A stretch of 64,000 nucleotides of DNA from the NCBI RefSeq assembly GCF_003025595.1, contig NZ_PYMI01000012.1, positions 33,814-97,813 on the forward strand, in the 5' to 3' direction. The DNA comes from Photobacterium ganghwense (GTDB taxonomy: Bacteria > Pseudomonadota > Gammaproteobacteria > Enterobacterales > Vibrionaceae). Below the pieces are notes generated by a model. That model ran no database searches. It had not been told where the DNA came from and saw nothing but the letters and a program-made list of their open reading frames with translations. A program made the translations under genes and the position numbers. Positions 53,159 through 61,671 of this stretch are shown here, one piece after another (within the stretch, counting starts at the first letter, position 1; every line of letters starts with the position of its first letter).

Positions 53159-56100
53159 CTATTCAACCGGCTGCAAGCGCAGCAGTGCAGGCTTGAGCAC
53201 TTGTGTACCCCAATGCATTACCTCGGCGGCTAACGCTTCATCCCACTGTGGCCAGACCCGCGCAATGTAACTATTTTCACCTTCACCGCTGCGCATGTAT
53301 GCCGGGTTGAACATGGCCTGCATACTGTCTGCACCTTTCTCCAGTGCCTCACTGTCTTCACACCAGTTCCCCTGCTTATCGCGCCCGGCCAGGATCCCTT
53401 CATGCGCGGTTTTGGGCAGGAACGGTAGCGGCTGGCATTGCCCCAGATAATAAGCCTGTACCAGGGTTTCCAGGTATTGCAGCGCTGTCTCGGCACTGAC
53501 CGGCTCAAACTGCCACGCCCCGTCAAGTCCAATCAGTGTGGTGGTCGGGCCGTTAAGCTCAGCCGAGGCACAAAGGTGTTCAATCCAGCCCGACAGCATA
53601 TCCTGAGCGCGAATTTTCCCCGGACGATAACGCACCAGTCCTTGCGATGTGCGATGCTTGAGCCAGCCTTGCAGACGCAGGGCACGGCCATCAATCGTCA
53701 GCGGCAAGTCGACTTCCTGATCCGGTCGGCGATCAGTCATGTGTTCTGCGATGGTTTGCGCCAGGCTTTCAATCACGCCGCGCTCTTCCACCAGCTCCAG
53801 CTCACCGAACTGCGCCACCGGCAGACGCCCCGCCGCTTGCTGATAACGGGTAAACTGCGCAAACAGTGCTTCCCGATCCGGTGACGGATGCTGTCCCGAA
53901 GGGGACAAGGCACTGCTATCCTGCAGGAAGGTGTTCAACAAGGACTCACGCAGCTGATAACGTTCCAAGTTATCCAGAGCAAACGGCTCGTCATCCTCAA
54001 CCGCGCCCGGCCCGGCATCGAAGAACACTTTCAGTCGACGGTTGAAGAAATACTGCACCGGCAGTCGCCAGAAACGAAGCAGCTCAGCCAACTCCAGTAT
54101 CCCGCCATTATCATCCACCTGCGGCGGCAATGGCTGGCTGATAAACGGCGCCACCGACAGCGGATCCCGCCGGGCCGCAGGCAGCCATTCAATGGCATAG
54201 CTGGGCTGATCGCCTTCAAAAGCCTTGGGACTGAACGGGACCAGCGGGTGCTCAAAAGTCAGTGCTGTTAGCAATTCTTTGGCAGATTCGTCCGCAGGTT
54301 GCGAGTGATGACCCTCCAGACAGTATCCCTGCTGGCAGTATTCCAGCAGTTCACTCACCAGAACGGACGGCACTTTCTCACTGTTGTCCTGAATCGAACG
54401 GCCGACATAACTGATATACAGGGTTTCCTGCGCAGATTGCAGCGCTTCCAGGAACAGGTAGCGGTCATCATCGCGACGGGAACGATCGCCATGCTTGCCG
54501 CGGCCGACCATCAGGTCGAACCCTTCCGGTGCAATGGAGCGCGGATAAACCCCGTCATTCATCCCCAGCAGACACACCACTTTGAACGGGATCGAACGCA
54601 TCGGCATCAAAGTACAGAAGTTCACCTGACCGGCAAGAAAACGCTGACTGACCCGCTCTCCGGAGAGCTTAGCGCGCAGGTAGTCACGCATGACCGCCGG
54701 GGTCAACGGTGAACGGTAACCGGCATCTGCCAGCTGCTGCTCAAGCTGGTGCAGCTTATCGCGAATCATCCGCAGCACCATTTCGCCGTCAGTATCAACG
54801 GCAAAGCAATCATCCAGCAGCTGATTCAGCACCCGGATCCAGCCCTCTACCGGCTGCTCAACCGCCAGTGCCTGACGGTAGTGCATCAGGGTTTCAACAA
54901 ACAGACCGAGCTGACCGGCCAGTTCCGCTTCCAGTCCCTGTACTTCGTCATAGGCCAGCACGCCCTGATACAACCCGGCCTCCTGCGGCATGGCATATCC
55001 CAGCAACATACGGTGCAAACCGAACAGCCAGGTATTCTGTTGCTGGCGCGGCAAAGCAAACTGCGCCGCCGTATCGTCATCCAACCCCCAGCGAATACCT
55101 ACCTCTTCAATCCACTGCTTCACCCGCTCAAAGCGGTCACTGTCAAAGCCAAACCGAGCCATGACAGCCGGGACTTCCAGCAACTCTAAGAGCTCCGATG
55201 CCTGACAGCGGCTTTCCGGCAGCCCCAGCAAACGCAGGAAGGCCAGCAGAACCGGATTCTCCTGATCCGCACTGCGGTCAGAAATTGAAAACGGAATAAA
55301 TCGATCCCCTGGCGCATTGCCGAACACCGCCTGAATATACGGGCTGTAGCTGTTGATATCCGCCACCATCACCACGATATCCCGCGGCGATAGCTTTGGA
55401 TTGGCGTCCAGCATGGCCAACAGGTTGTCATGCAGCACTTCGACTTCACGCATGGGTGAATGACAGGCATGCAGGGTCAGTGAGCGATCGTCTTTGGCAA
55501 TCGCAAACTTATGCTCACTCGATTCGGTGATGTCATCGTTTACCCGATCTTCGAGGTTCAGAATATCGGCCTGAATCGCATGCAGCAGGCTGTCCGGCTC
55601 AATATCCACAAACGCCTCTACTTCGTAGGCTTCCATTTCCGATAACAGATACAGGTTGTCACGCCCGAGCTTACCGAGGGACGCGAGCAGCGTATTGCCG
55701 ACCACGCCTTCGTGGGTTTCGTCGACAATATTGTCTTCCAGCTCCCCTTTGATTGGCGAGATCACCCCGCCCAATTCACTGTGATCTGCGCACCACTGGA
55801 GCTGCTGACGCTGCTTGGCTGCCAGACGAGCCAGGTATTTACGATCGCGCACGTCTCCCCAGTAGTGGCGACACGGGTTCGTAAACATCAGATGAACATC
55901 AATGTGTTTGCCGAGTGCCGCCAGGGCATCCAGATAGCGCGGCGGCAGCGCCGAAATACCAAACACAAACAGGCGCTTGGGTAACTGGATCGGCAACGAC
56001 GAGCCGCTTTGCAGATACCCGTTCAGGGTCTCGATAAAATGCTCATACAGATTGGCACGGTGATACGGCGATTGCCCCAGCGCCAGCGTATGGTCGTACA

Positions 56101-56614
56101 GCGCCTGCCACAACAGCGGCTGCCACGGGTGCTCGGCCACCAGCTCAGGATCAATCTCATCGGCTTCCCATGCCTGAATCCACTCTGGCCGGTACACCAG
56201 ATACTGGTCAAAAATATCGGCAATTTTCTCCGCCAGCTGATAGCGCTTAACCTGATGCTCATCGTCTTCCAGATAACTGGCCAGCGGGGCAAATTCCGGA
56301 CGATGCAACTGTTCCGGCAACACCTGCAGCAGTTTCCAGGTCATCGCCTCTTTGTTAAATGCACTGCGCACCGGTACATCACTCAGCACCTGGGTAAACA
56401 TCTGCCAGATAAACGTCGCTGGCAGCGGAAATTCGAGATTCGCGGCAATACCCTGCGATTTAGCCAGCTCCAGCTTGAGCCATTGCGACATGCCGGGACT
56501 CTGTACCAGGATACATTCCTGTTCAAACGGATTATCGAGCGGATCGAGGCGGATAAGTTCAACAAGGAGGGACTTGAGCAAGTCCAGTTGGTTCGAGTGA
56601 TAAACAGTAAACAC
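53159..56614 (-). CDS. recC: RecBCD subunit RecC (Chi recognition)
   Basis: Subunit that recognises Chi and splits the DNA strands; an inactive nuclease/helicase relative of RecB. 1151 residues (E. coli 1122). The start is a GTG at 56614 (MFTVYHSNQLDLLKSLL), aligning with E. coli MLRVYHSNRLDVLEAL. A longer in-frame reading to 56662 is unlikely. Conserved segments include GIAANLEFPLPATFIWQMF, SAFNKEAMTWKLL and the DRYLFLEALQSAQETLYISYVG region. First gene of recC-recB-recD. Confidence 0.96.
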   Translation of the reverse strand: MFTVYHSNQLDLLKSLLVELIRLDPLDNPFEQECILVQSPGMSQWLKLELAKSQGIAANLEFPLPATFIWQMFTQVLSDVPVRSAFNKEAMTWKLLQVLPEQLHRPEFAPLASYLEDDEHQVKRYQLAEKIADIFDQYLVYRPEWIQAWEADEIDPELVAEHPWQPLLWQALYDHTLALGQSPYHRANLYEHFIETLNGYLQSGSSLPIQLPKRLFVFGISALPPRYLDALAALGKHIDVHLMFTNPCRHYWGDVRDRKYLARLAAKQRQQLQWCADHSELGGVISPIKGELEDNIVDETHEGVVGNTLLASLGKLGRDNLYLLSEMEAYEVEAFVDIEPDSLLHAIQADILNLEDRVNDDITESSEHKFAIAKDDRSLTLHACHSPMREVEVLHDNLLAMLDANPKLSPRDIVVMVADINSYSPYIQAVFGNAPGDRFIPFSISDRSADQENPVLLAFLRLLGLPESRCQASELLELLEVPAVMARFGFDSDRFERVKQWIEEVGIRWGLDDDTAAQFALPRQQQNTWLFGLHRMLLGYAMPQEAGLYQGVLAYDEVQGLEAELAGQLGLFVETLMHYRQALAVEQPVEGWIRVLNQLLDDCFAVDTDGEMVLRMIRDKLHQLEQQLADAGYRSPLTPAVMRDYLRAKLSGERVSQRFLAGQVNFCTLMPMRSIPFKVVCLLGMNDGVYPRSIAPEGFDLMVGRGKHGDRSRRDDDRYLFLEALQSAQETLYISYVGRSIQDNSEKVPSVLVSELLEYCQQGYCLEGHHSQPADESAKELLTALTFEHPLVPFSPKAFEGDQPSYAIEWLPAARRDPLSVAPFISQPLPPQVDDNGGILELAELLRFWRLPVQYFFNRRLKVFFDAGPGAVEDDEPFALDNLERYQLRESLLNTFLQDSSALSPSGQHPSPDREALFAQFTRYQQAAGRLPVAQFGELELVEERGVIESLAQTIAEHMTDRRPDQEVDLPLTIDGRALRLQGWLKHRTSQGLVRYRPGKIRAQDMLSGWIEHLCASAELNGPTTTLIGLDGAWQFEPVSAETALQYLETLVQAYYLGQCQPLPFLPKTAHEGILAGRDKQGNWCEDSEALEKGADSMQAMFNPAYMRSGEGENSYIARVWPQWDEALAAEVMHWGTQVLKPALLRLQPVE

Positions 56615-56690
56615 GCAGCTTTCTCGCAGGCTGAGGACATGCTCTGATTGTCTACCATCCACTGCATCGCTGCAAATTCAAATAAAGCAA

Positions 56691-56721
56691 AAGCCGCCCG
56701 GTATCACCGAACGGCTTTTTA
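56691..56721. terminator. Terminator between the TDT transporter gene and recC
   Basis: AAGCCG / CGGCTT outer arms (56691-56696, 56712-56717) with an imperfect CCGG...CCG interior and T runs on both sides. On the minus strand it follows the transporter gene. Confidence 0.7.
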
Positions 56722-56747
56722 TTAATCTTTTTATTATTTTACGGCTG

Positions 56748-57725
56748 TTACGCTTCGCTCATCCGCGGTCTGAACCAGCGAGTAACCGGGCGGTAATAGG
56801 CCAGATAACGGATGGCCACATAACTGACCACCAGCGTCGCCACGGCCAGCTCCAGATACGCCAGCCCGCTGACCCAGGCAATATCCTGTCCGGCAAAGCC
56901 TCGCGCTGCCATCCAGCCGGCCACCTTGAACAAGGCCGTCGCGCCAATCACCATCGGGAACGTGAACGCAGCATAGCCCGGACTGAACGGCAGCCGTAGC
57001 AGGCGGAAAAATGCCACATAGATGATCCCGGTCATCAGAACGGCAATCCCGCCCAACAGGCTCACCACCAGCGGCGAAACCGTTTCGGCCACTGTCAGAT
57101 ACCCTGCCAGCGACAGACTGGCTGGTGCGGCCAGAATCGCGATGGTCGGTTTAGCGGCATCCGGGATCTCATGGCAGAAGATCAGGCGATAAATCATCAG
57201 CGGCAACATCACGGCGTATACCATCAGACCAAACACCAGCAAGCCTTCGGCCAATGGACGCAGAGCCCCGCCCGGAAAGGCCACATCAGCGACGATGATC
57301 CCAATAGGCGGCACAAACCAACTGGGTACCATGTGGTGCAGCTCAAAATCCACCACCCGGTGATAAACAAACAAAACCAGAAACACCAGATGCAGCATAA
57401 CCGCCAGCAACCACAGAGCCTGACCTGCCTGCGGGGCATACATTCCCAGCGCTTTTGACACCACCATGGTAGCCATCGAAAAAGTTGGTACCACGCTGCC
57501 CGCGACCGGATGACACAGATCCTGCCACAGCGAGCCCGGATAGCAGATGAATTTCACCAGCAGGATCACCAGCAGAAGGCTGGCAATCCCGGCCCCGGTC
57601 AACTGTCCCAGCCCGTTAAGATCAGCGGCGTTTTCCCAGCACCAGCCCAGCGACGCAATACCCAGCGCCAGTCCCGCCATTGGCGTTGGCGCGCCCAACA
57701 CAGTTTTCTTTGTAGCCTGAATCAT
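56748..57725 (-). CDS. TDT-family transporter (TehA/SLAC1 fold)
   Basis: 325 residues with about ten hydrophobic segments, the tellurite-resistance/dicarboxylate transporter fold. It starts with the conserved PTPMAGLALGIASLGWCWE and has the HHMVPSWFVPPIGIIVADV segment of the family. Possible substrates include small anions (sulfite, tellurite, C4-dicarboxylates); the sequence does not decide. GGAG precedes the ATG at 8 nt. Divergently paired with a LysR regulator 156 bp away, which probably controls it. Confidence 0.87.
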   Translation of the reverse strand: MIQATKKTVLGAPTPMAGLALGIASLGWCWENAADLNGLGQLTGAGIASLLLVILLVKFICYPGSLWQDLCHPVAGSVVPTFSMATMVVSKALGMYAPQAGQALWLLAVMLHLVFLVLFVYHRVVDFELHHMVPSWFVPPIGIIVADVAFPGGALRPLAEGLLVFGLMVYAVMLPLMIYRLIFCHEIPDAAKPTIAILAAPASLSLAGYLTVAETVSPLVVSLLGGIAVLMTGIIYVAFFRLLRLPFSPGYAAFTFPMVIGATALFKVAGWMAARGFAGQDIAWVSGLAYLELAVATLVVSYVAIRYLAYYRPVTRWFRPRMSEA

Positions 57726-57881
57726 GATGTTATCTCCACGTACAGCAACGCAGTTAAAAATCCGTCACTGCCTGTATTCCGATGTGTTCATCAACAACAG
57801 ACGTAGTGTATCGCTGGAAAAAGGTTTAGGATATTTGAAAGGATTGAATCTTATTTTAAGAATGACTTAACAGGACGGTTT

Positions 57882-58790
57882 ATGAACATTGCGCTGCGCC
57901 AGCTCAAAGTGTTTGTGACAGTAGCCCAGGAACTCACTATCACCGCCGCGGCGGAGAAACTGTTTTTATCCAAACCCGCAGTCAGCATGGCGCTGTCAGA
58001 GCTGGAAAAACAGCTGGGGCATAAACTCTTTGACCGTAACAATAACCGATTGCTGATCAACGATCAGGGACGACGTTTGCTACCGCTGGCGGACGAACTG
58101 CTGGCCCGCAGTCAGGATATAGAGCAGTTGTTTTGTCAGGAAGGGCCGGTTACCGGAAAGCTAAAAATCGGCTCAAGCGATACCGTCGGCAATCAGGTGA
58201 CGCCGTTTTTACTGCGAGATTTCCGCGCCGAATCTGGCCACACAGACCAGTCGCTTTTTATTTCCAACACAGCGCAGATCTGCCAGATGCTGACCGAGTT
58301 TGAACTCGATGTCGGGTTAGTCGAAGGCAAGGTGCACCTCAAAGAGCTCCATGCTATTCCCTGGCTGGGCGATGAAATGGTCGTGGCCTGCCACCCTGCC
58401 CACCCGTTGGCACAGAGCCCGTCGCTGACATTAGCTGACCTGGAGCACAGCCACTGGATCCTGCGCGAGCCGGGCTCCGGCACCCGGGAATATTTTCTCA
58501 GCCGCCTGTCGCCGCGATTAGAGCATTGGCACCAGGCCTTTGAGCTGAACAATACCGAAGCCATCATTAACTGTGCCGCAGCCGGACTGGGCATTACCTG
58601 CCTATCTCGCCGGGCCGTGTCTCACGCCGTAAAAGATCAGCGCCTGGTGATTCTCGACCTGCCACTGGATATGCAGCGCCAGTACTGGCTGCTCTACCAC
58701 CGGGAAAAATACCAAAGCCCGCTGCTGAAACTGTTTCTGGCGTTTTGTCAGCGCTGGCCAGACAAAGTATCAGACCCGGTTATCACCTGA
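57882..58790 (+). CDS. LysR-family regulator (YeiE/CysB-like)
   Basis: 302 residues. N-terminal winged helix (LRQLKVFVTVAQELTITAAAEKLFLSKPAVSMALSELE at 5-43) and an effector domain from about 90 with the LREPGSGTREYFLSRL segment typical of the CysB/CysR/YeiE branch. It probably regulates the divergent TDT transporter. The last 21 bp overlap the 3' end of the convergent glycosylase-like gene. Confidence 0.88.
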   Translation: MNIALRQLKVFVTVAQELTITAAAEKLFLSKPAVSMALSELEKQLGHKLFDRNNNRLLINDQGRRLLPLADELLARSQDIEQLFCQEGPVTGKLKIGSSDTVGNQVTPFLLRDFRAESGHTDQSLFISNTAQICQMLTEFELDVGLVEGKVHLKELHAIPWLGDEMVVACHPAHPLAQSPSLTLADLEHSHWILREPGSGTREYFLSRLSPRLEHWHQAFELNNTEAIINCAAAGLGITCLSRRAVSHAVKDQRLVILDLPLDMQRQYWLLYHREKYQSPLLKLFLAFCQRWPDKVSDPVIT

Positions 58791-59456
58791 GCTAAACGCA
58801 ATCACTTGGCTGATCTGGCACAGCGGTCGGCCTGATTCTTGCTGCCAGGCGGTAAAAGCCTCCTGAGTCGCGGTCAGCGATTTACGGGTATCGCGGCCAC
58901 CATCAATGACCCCTGTCTGGCGCAGGTATGCCTCAACATCCTGACTGATGATAAAAGTGTCTTTCCCCATGATCCGCAGCGTGTACGGGCCGGTATTACC
59001 GCCGAGCCGCTGACCATGCTTTTTGAGGTATTGCCACAGGCTCACAATGTCACTGGCTGGCCAGTCCGCCACCATGGCCGCAAAAGAGCCATGCTCCGTC
59101 GCCGCGTCGTGGATCATATGGGCATTGGCCGGAATGGTCATAACCTTCCCCAAATGGCGAATAATGGCCGGGTCTGTGGCTTTTCGCTCCCACATATCCG
59201 TCGGCATCAGCAGCATTTTCTCAATATCGAAGCCAAAGAAAACCTCTTCAAAGTTCGGCCATTTGCTACGTACCACTTTCCAGCTCATGCCTGACTGGAA
59301 CACCTTTTGCGAAAAAGCAGATAACCAGCGGTCATCGCTGATTTGCTTAAGTTGTTCATTTGTCAGGGGAGTTGTCAGCAAACTCTCCAGCGCCGCATCC
59401 CCACCTTTTCGCTCTGCCGCCCTGGCATAGATCTGGGCAAATTTTTCTCTCGCCAT
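58770..59456 (-). CDS. DNA-3-methyladenine glycosylase I-like protein
   Basis: Helix-hairpin-helix base-excision family (Adenine_glyco/Tag). 228 residues from the ATG at 59456 (MAREKFAQIYARAAERKGG). The core VFQSGMSWKVVRSKWPNFEEVFFGFD and IIRHLGKVMTIPANAHMI aligns with E. coli Tag, but there are an N-terminal domain and a C-terminal extension not found there. A TTG nine codons upstream is an alternative start. Activity on alkylated bases is inferred. A LexA box lies 40 bp upstream, shared with yebG. Confidence 0.82.
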   Translation of the reverse strand: MAREKFAQIYARAAERKGGDAALESLLTTPLTNEQLKQISDDRWLSAFSQKVFQSGMSWKVVRSKWPNFEEVFFGFDIEKMLLMPTDMWERKATDPAIIRHLGKVMTIPANAHMIHDAATEHGSFAAMVADWPASDIVSLWQYLKKHGQRLGGNTGPYTLRIMGKDTFIISQDVEAYLRQTGVIDGGRDTRKSLTATQEAFTAWQQESGRPLCQISQVIAFSSGDNRV

Positions 59457-59495
59457 CACATTCACACGCTTATCACTGGACAATGCCTACCATGC

Positions 59496-59515
59496 TACTG
59501 TATAAACAGCCAGTA
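59496..59515. promoter_or_regulatory. LexA (SOS) box
   Basis: TACTGTATAAACAGCCAGTA fits TACTG-N10-CAGTA, with perfect outer halves of the SOS consensus. It lies 23 bp before the yebG ATG and 40 bp from the start of the divergent glycosylase-like gene. E. coli yebG is also an SOS gene. Confidence 0.85.
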
Positions 59516-59538
59516 AATCAATTTCGGAGAGGGTGACC

Positions 59539-59853
59539 ATGGCTGTTATCGTCAAATATGTGGTTGAGCGCAACGGAGAAGAAAAGATGACTTTCACCTC
59601 TAAGTCCGAAGCCGACGCATACGACAAGATGCTGGATATGGCTGACGATATGTTTGCTTTACTGGGTGAAAGCGAGCTGTTCGAAGATGAAGCCAAACAG
59701 GAAGAACTATCACTGTTCCTGGCGCAGAAACGCGAAGAAGTGCTGGTTGCACTGGGGGCGAAAAAGAAACCCGCTCCAAAAAAGAAAGCCACTAAACCGG
59801 AAATCGTTGCTGATGCAGATTCCGACCAGGAAGATGCTGACGAAGCGGCTTAA
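59539..59853 (+). CDS. yebG: SOS-induced protein YebG
   Basis: 104 residues, function not firmly known. The N-terminal half MAVIVKYVVERNGEEKMTF followed by TSKSEADAYDKMLDMAD is the YebG signature. The C-terminus is low-complexity, first lysine-rich (AKKKPAPKKKATKP), then acidic (DADSDQEDADEAA). The start at 59539 is preceded by GGAGAGGG; an in-frame GTG lies two codons upstream. Controlled by the LexA box at 59496. Confidence 0.93.
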   Translation: MAVIVKYVVERNGEEKMTFTSKSEADAYDKMLDMADDMFALLGESELFEDEAKQEELSLFLAQKREEVLVALGAKKKPAPKKKATKPEIVADADSDQEDADEAA

Positions 59854-59896
59854 GCTAGCTGCATAATTTCTGTTTTCACAGGCGCATTTTCGAATA

Positions 59897-59920
59897 AACC
59901 TCCTTCCTGGAGGTTTTTTT
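59897..59920 (+). terminator. Intrinsic terminator of yebG
   Basis: AACCTCC / GGAGGTT stem (59897-59903, 59909-59915) with a 5-nt loop and seven T. Confidence 0.9.
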
Positions 59921-60064
59921 ATGCAAGTTCATTCCCCGCTGCCACCCGGCAACTGACTCTCCACCCCGGCTACCGGCAAATATTTGGTCATTTTTACCCG
60001 AATCTTCGGTTAGGTCTTCAATATCGTGACAAGTGTCATTATGATGGGTTTTATGCATTTTCTT

Positions 60065-60114
60065 ATTGAGCCCCAGTAGCGGGAACCTGACGGTACTGCC
60101 GGACCGGGCTCAAT
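60065..60114 (+). other. Structured 5' leader element of dapD
   Basis: A 9-bp perfect outer stem ATTGAGCCC / GGGCTCAAT (60065-60073, 60106-60114) encloses a second stem CAGTA / TACTG (60074-60078, 60094-60098). The 50-nt element ends 25 bp before the dapD start and could affect ribosome access. It is too small for a lysine riboswitch. Confidence 0.45.
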
Positions 60115-60139
60115 CATTTCACATGGAGAACGATCAATC

Positions 60140-61171
60140 ATGGCCAGCTTTGCACTCGCCCTAGGTACTGCGACCAAAAACCGCGATAACAAAATCATCG
60201 AAGCTTTCTTCCCAACCCCAATTCTGAATCCGGCTGATGCGCTGGTCAGCGCAATTGCAGCGGTCGTTGAGTACAAAGAAGGTAATCAGGCCATTGAAGT
60301 CACAGCGGCCCAATGTACGGATCTTGCGGCTGCATTTGCAGCGGCAGGGGAAGCAGCCAGCGCTCAGTTCGCGACGAAAGCGGCTGAGTCTGCGCAGCCT
60401 CTAGTACTTGTGTTACTGGCAAGCGATGAAGCGCCAGCCTCAGTAGCCGAAGGTTTCCTGAAACTTCAACTGATCTCTCATCGTCTGGTTCTGCCACACG
60501 GACTGGTACTGGACGGTATTTTTGGTCTACTGCACAACATCGCCTGGACAAACCAGGGGCCAATCGATCTGCCAGAGCTGGCTGACCGCCAAATGGAAGC
60601 ACGCCTGAACGGTGAAGTGCTGACGGTTGACTGTGTCGACAAGTTCCCGAAAATGGTTGATTACGTGGTTCCAGCGGGCGTGCGTATCGCTGATACGTCT
60701 CGCGTACGTCTGGGTGCACACGTGGGTGAAGGCACGACCGTGATGCATGAAGGTTTTATCAACTTCAACGCAGGTACCACCGGCGTGAGCATGGTTGAAG
60801 GCCGTATTTCTGCTGGTGTGGTTGTCGGCAATGGCTCTGATATCGGCGGTGGTGCGTCTATTATGGGTACGCTGTCCGGTGGCGGCAAAGTCGTTGTATC
60901 TATCGGTGAAAACAGCCTGCTGGGTGCAAATGCCGGTCTGGGCTTCCCGCTGGGTGACCGTTGTACCATCGAATCAGGTCTGTACGTGACCGCAGGTTCA
61001 AAAGTGCGCATGCTGGATGCCAGCGGCCAGGAAGTAGAAGTCGTGAAAGCACGTGATCTGGCCGGTAAGCCGGATCTGCTTTTCCGCCGCAATTCTGTTA
61101 CAGGCCAGATTGAGTGCCTGACCAACAAAACGGCGGTTGAGCTGAACAGCGAGCTGCACAGCAATAACTGA
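60140..61171 (+). CDS. dapD: 2,3,4,5-tetrahydropyridine-2,6-dicarboxylate N-succinyltransferase
   Basis: Succinylase step of lysine and meso-diaminopimelate synthesis. Long form of 343 residues (E. coli 274), as in Pseudomonas and other gammaproteobacteria. An N-terminal domain (about 1-170) is followed by a left-handed beta-helix with hexapeptide repeats (about 175-300: EGTTVMHEGFINFNAGT, VVVGNGSDIGGGASIMGTLSGG). The C-terminal arm ends in a polar tail. Preceded by GGAG and a leader hairpin. Separate from glnD/map, unlike E. coli. Confidence 0.96.
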   Translation: MASFALALGTATKNRDNKIIEAFFPTPILNPADALVSAIAAVVEYKEGNQAIEVTAAQCTDLAAAFAAAGEAASAQFATKAAESAQPLVLVLLASDEAPASVAEGFLKLQLISHRLVLPHGLVLDGIFGLLHNIAWTNQGPIDLPELADRQMEARLNGEVLTVDCVDKFPKMVDYVVPAGVRIADTSRVRLGAHVGEGTTVMHEGFINFNAGTTGVSMVEGRISAGVVVGNGSDIGGGASIMGTLSGGGKVVVSIGENSLLGANAGLGFPLGDRCTIESGLYVTAGSKVRMLDASGQEVEVVKARDLAGKPDLLFRRNSVTGQIECLTNKTAVELNSELHSNN

Positions 61172-61193
61172 TTGTGCTCCCTGTGAAATAGCC

Positions 61194-61222
61194 AAAAGGC
61201 TGCCATTCAGGCAGCCTTTTTT
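61194..61222 (+). terminator. Intrinsic terminator of dapD
   Basis: AAGGCTGCC / GGCAGCCTT stem (61196-61204, 61210-61218) with ATTCA loop and T run. The A run on the left means it may also act on the minus strand for the DUF2799 gene. Confidence 0.9.
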
Positions 61223-61284
61223 CTTTCCCGCTTGCTGGGGAATTGTTGTCAGCAAGCCGATATCCAAAACAAAAACAGCAGACG

Positions 61285-61632
61285 CTAGTAACCCCGCTCA
61301 ACCAGTCCGTAACTGCTGCTGGATTTACCTTCCCGGCAATCGTTGGGGTAACCGGGATTGATCACCGTATCTACCGTGTGTTTTTCGCTACAATATTCGA
61401 ATCGACCTTTGAGGTAACCGGCCCGGTAAGCTTCATAATCCGTTTCACTGAGCGCACCACGCCGGGTGAGTTCTTTTTCATCCCACTCACGGTAGCCTTG
61501 CTCACCATGATAGCTGCCGAGCTTGTCCCATTGCCTGTCGTGCGCCAGGTTTTCTTCATAAGGACTCGTACAGGCCGCACAGGCTGCAATCAGTAATCCA
61601 CAGATTAAAGAGCGCCAGTTACATTCCCACAT
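61285..61632 (-). CDS. DUF2799 lipoprotein
   Basis: 115 residues. Lipoprotein signal peptide with lipobox IAAC / CAAC near residues 16-21, followed by a mature domain matching the DUF2799 pattern (DKLGSYHGEQGYREW, YEAYRAGYLKGRFEYC, YPNDCREGK). Function unknown; outer membrane or periplasmic face is likely. GGAG lies 8 nt before the ATG. Confidence 0.85.
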   Translation of the reverse strand: MWECNWRSLICGLLIAACAACTSPYEENLAHDRQWDKLGSYHGEQGYREWDEKELTRRGALSETDYEAYRAGYLKGRFEYCSEKHTVDTVINPGYPNDCREGKSSSSYGLVERGY

Positions 61633-61671
61633 GTTCGCTTCTCCGGTAAACCCACTGATTCTAAGTATGGT

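Noticed and set aside
60065..60114. Lysine riboswitch upstream of dapD
   Set aside because: The element is about 50 nt with two stems, far smaller than the roughly 170-nt multi-helix lysine riboswitch.
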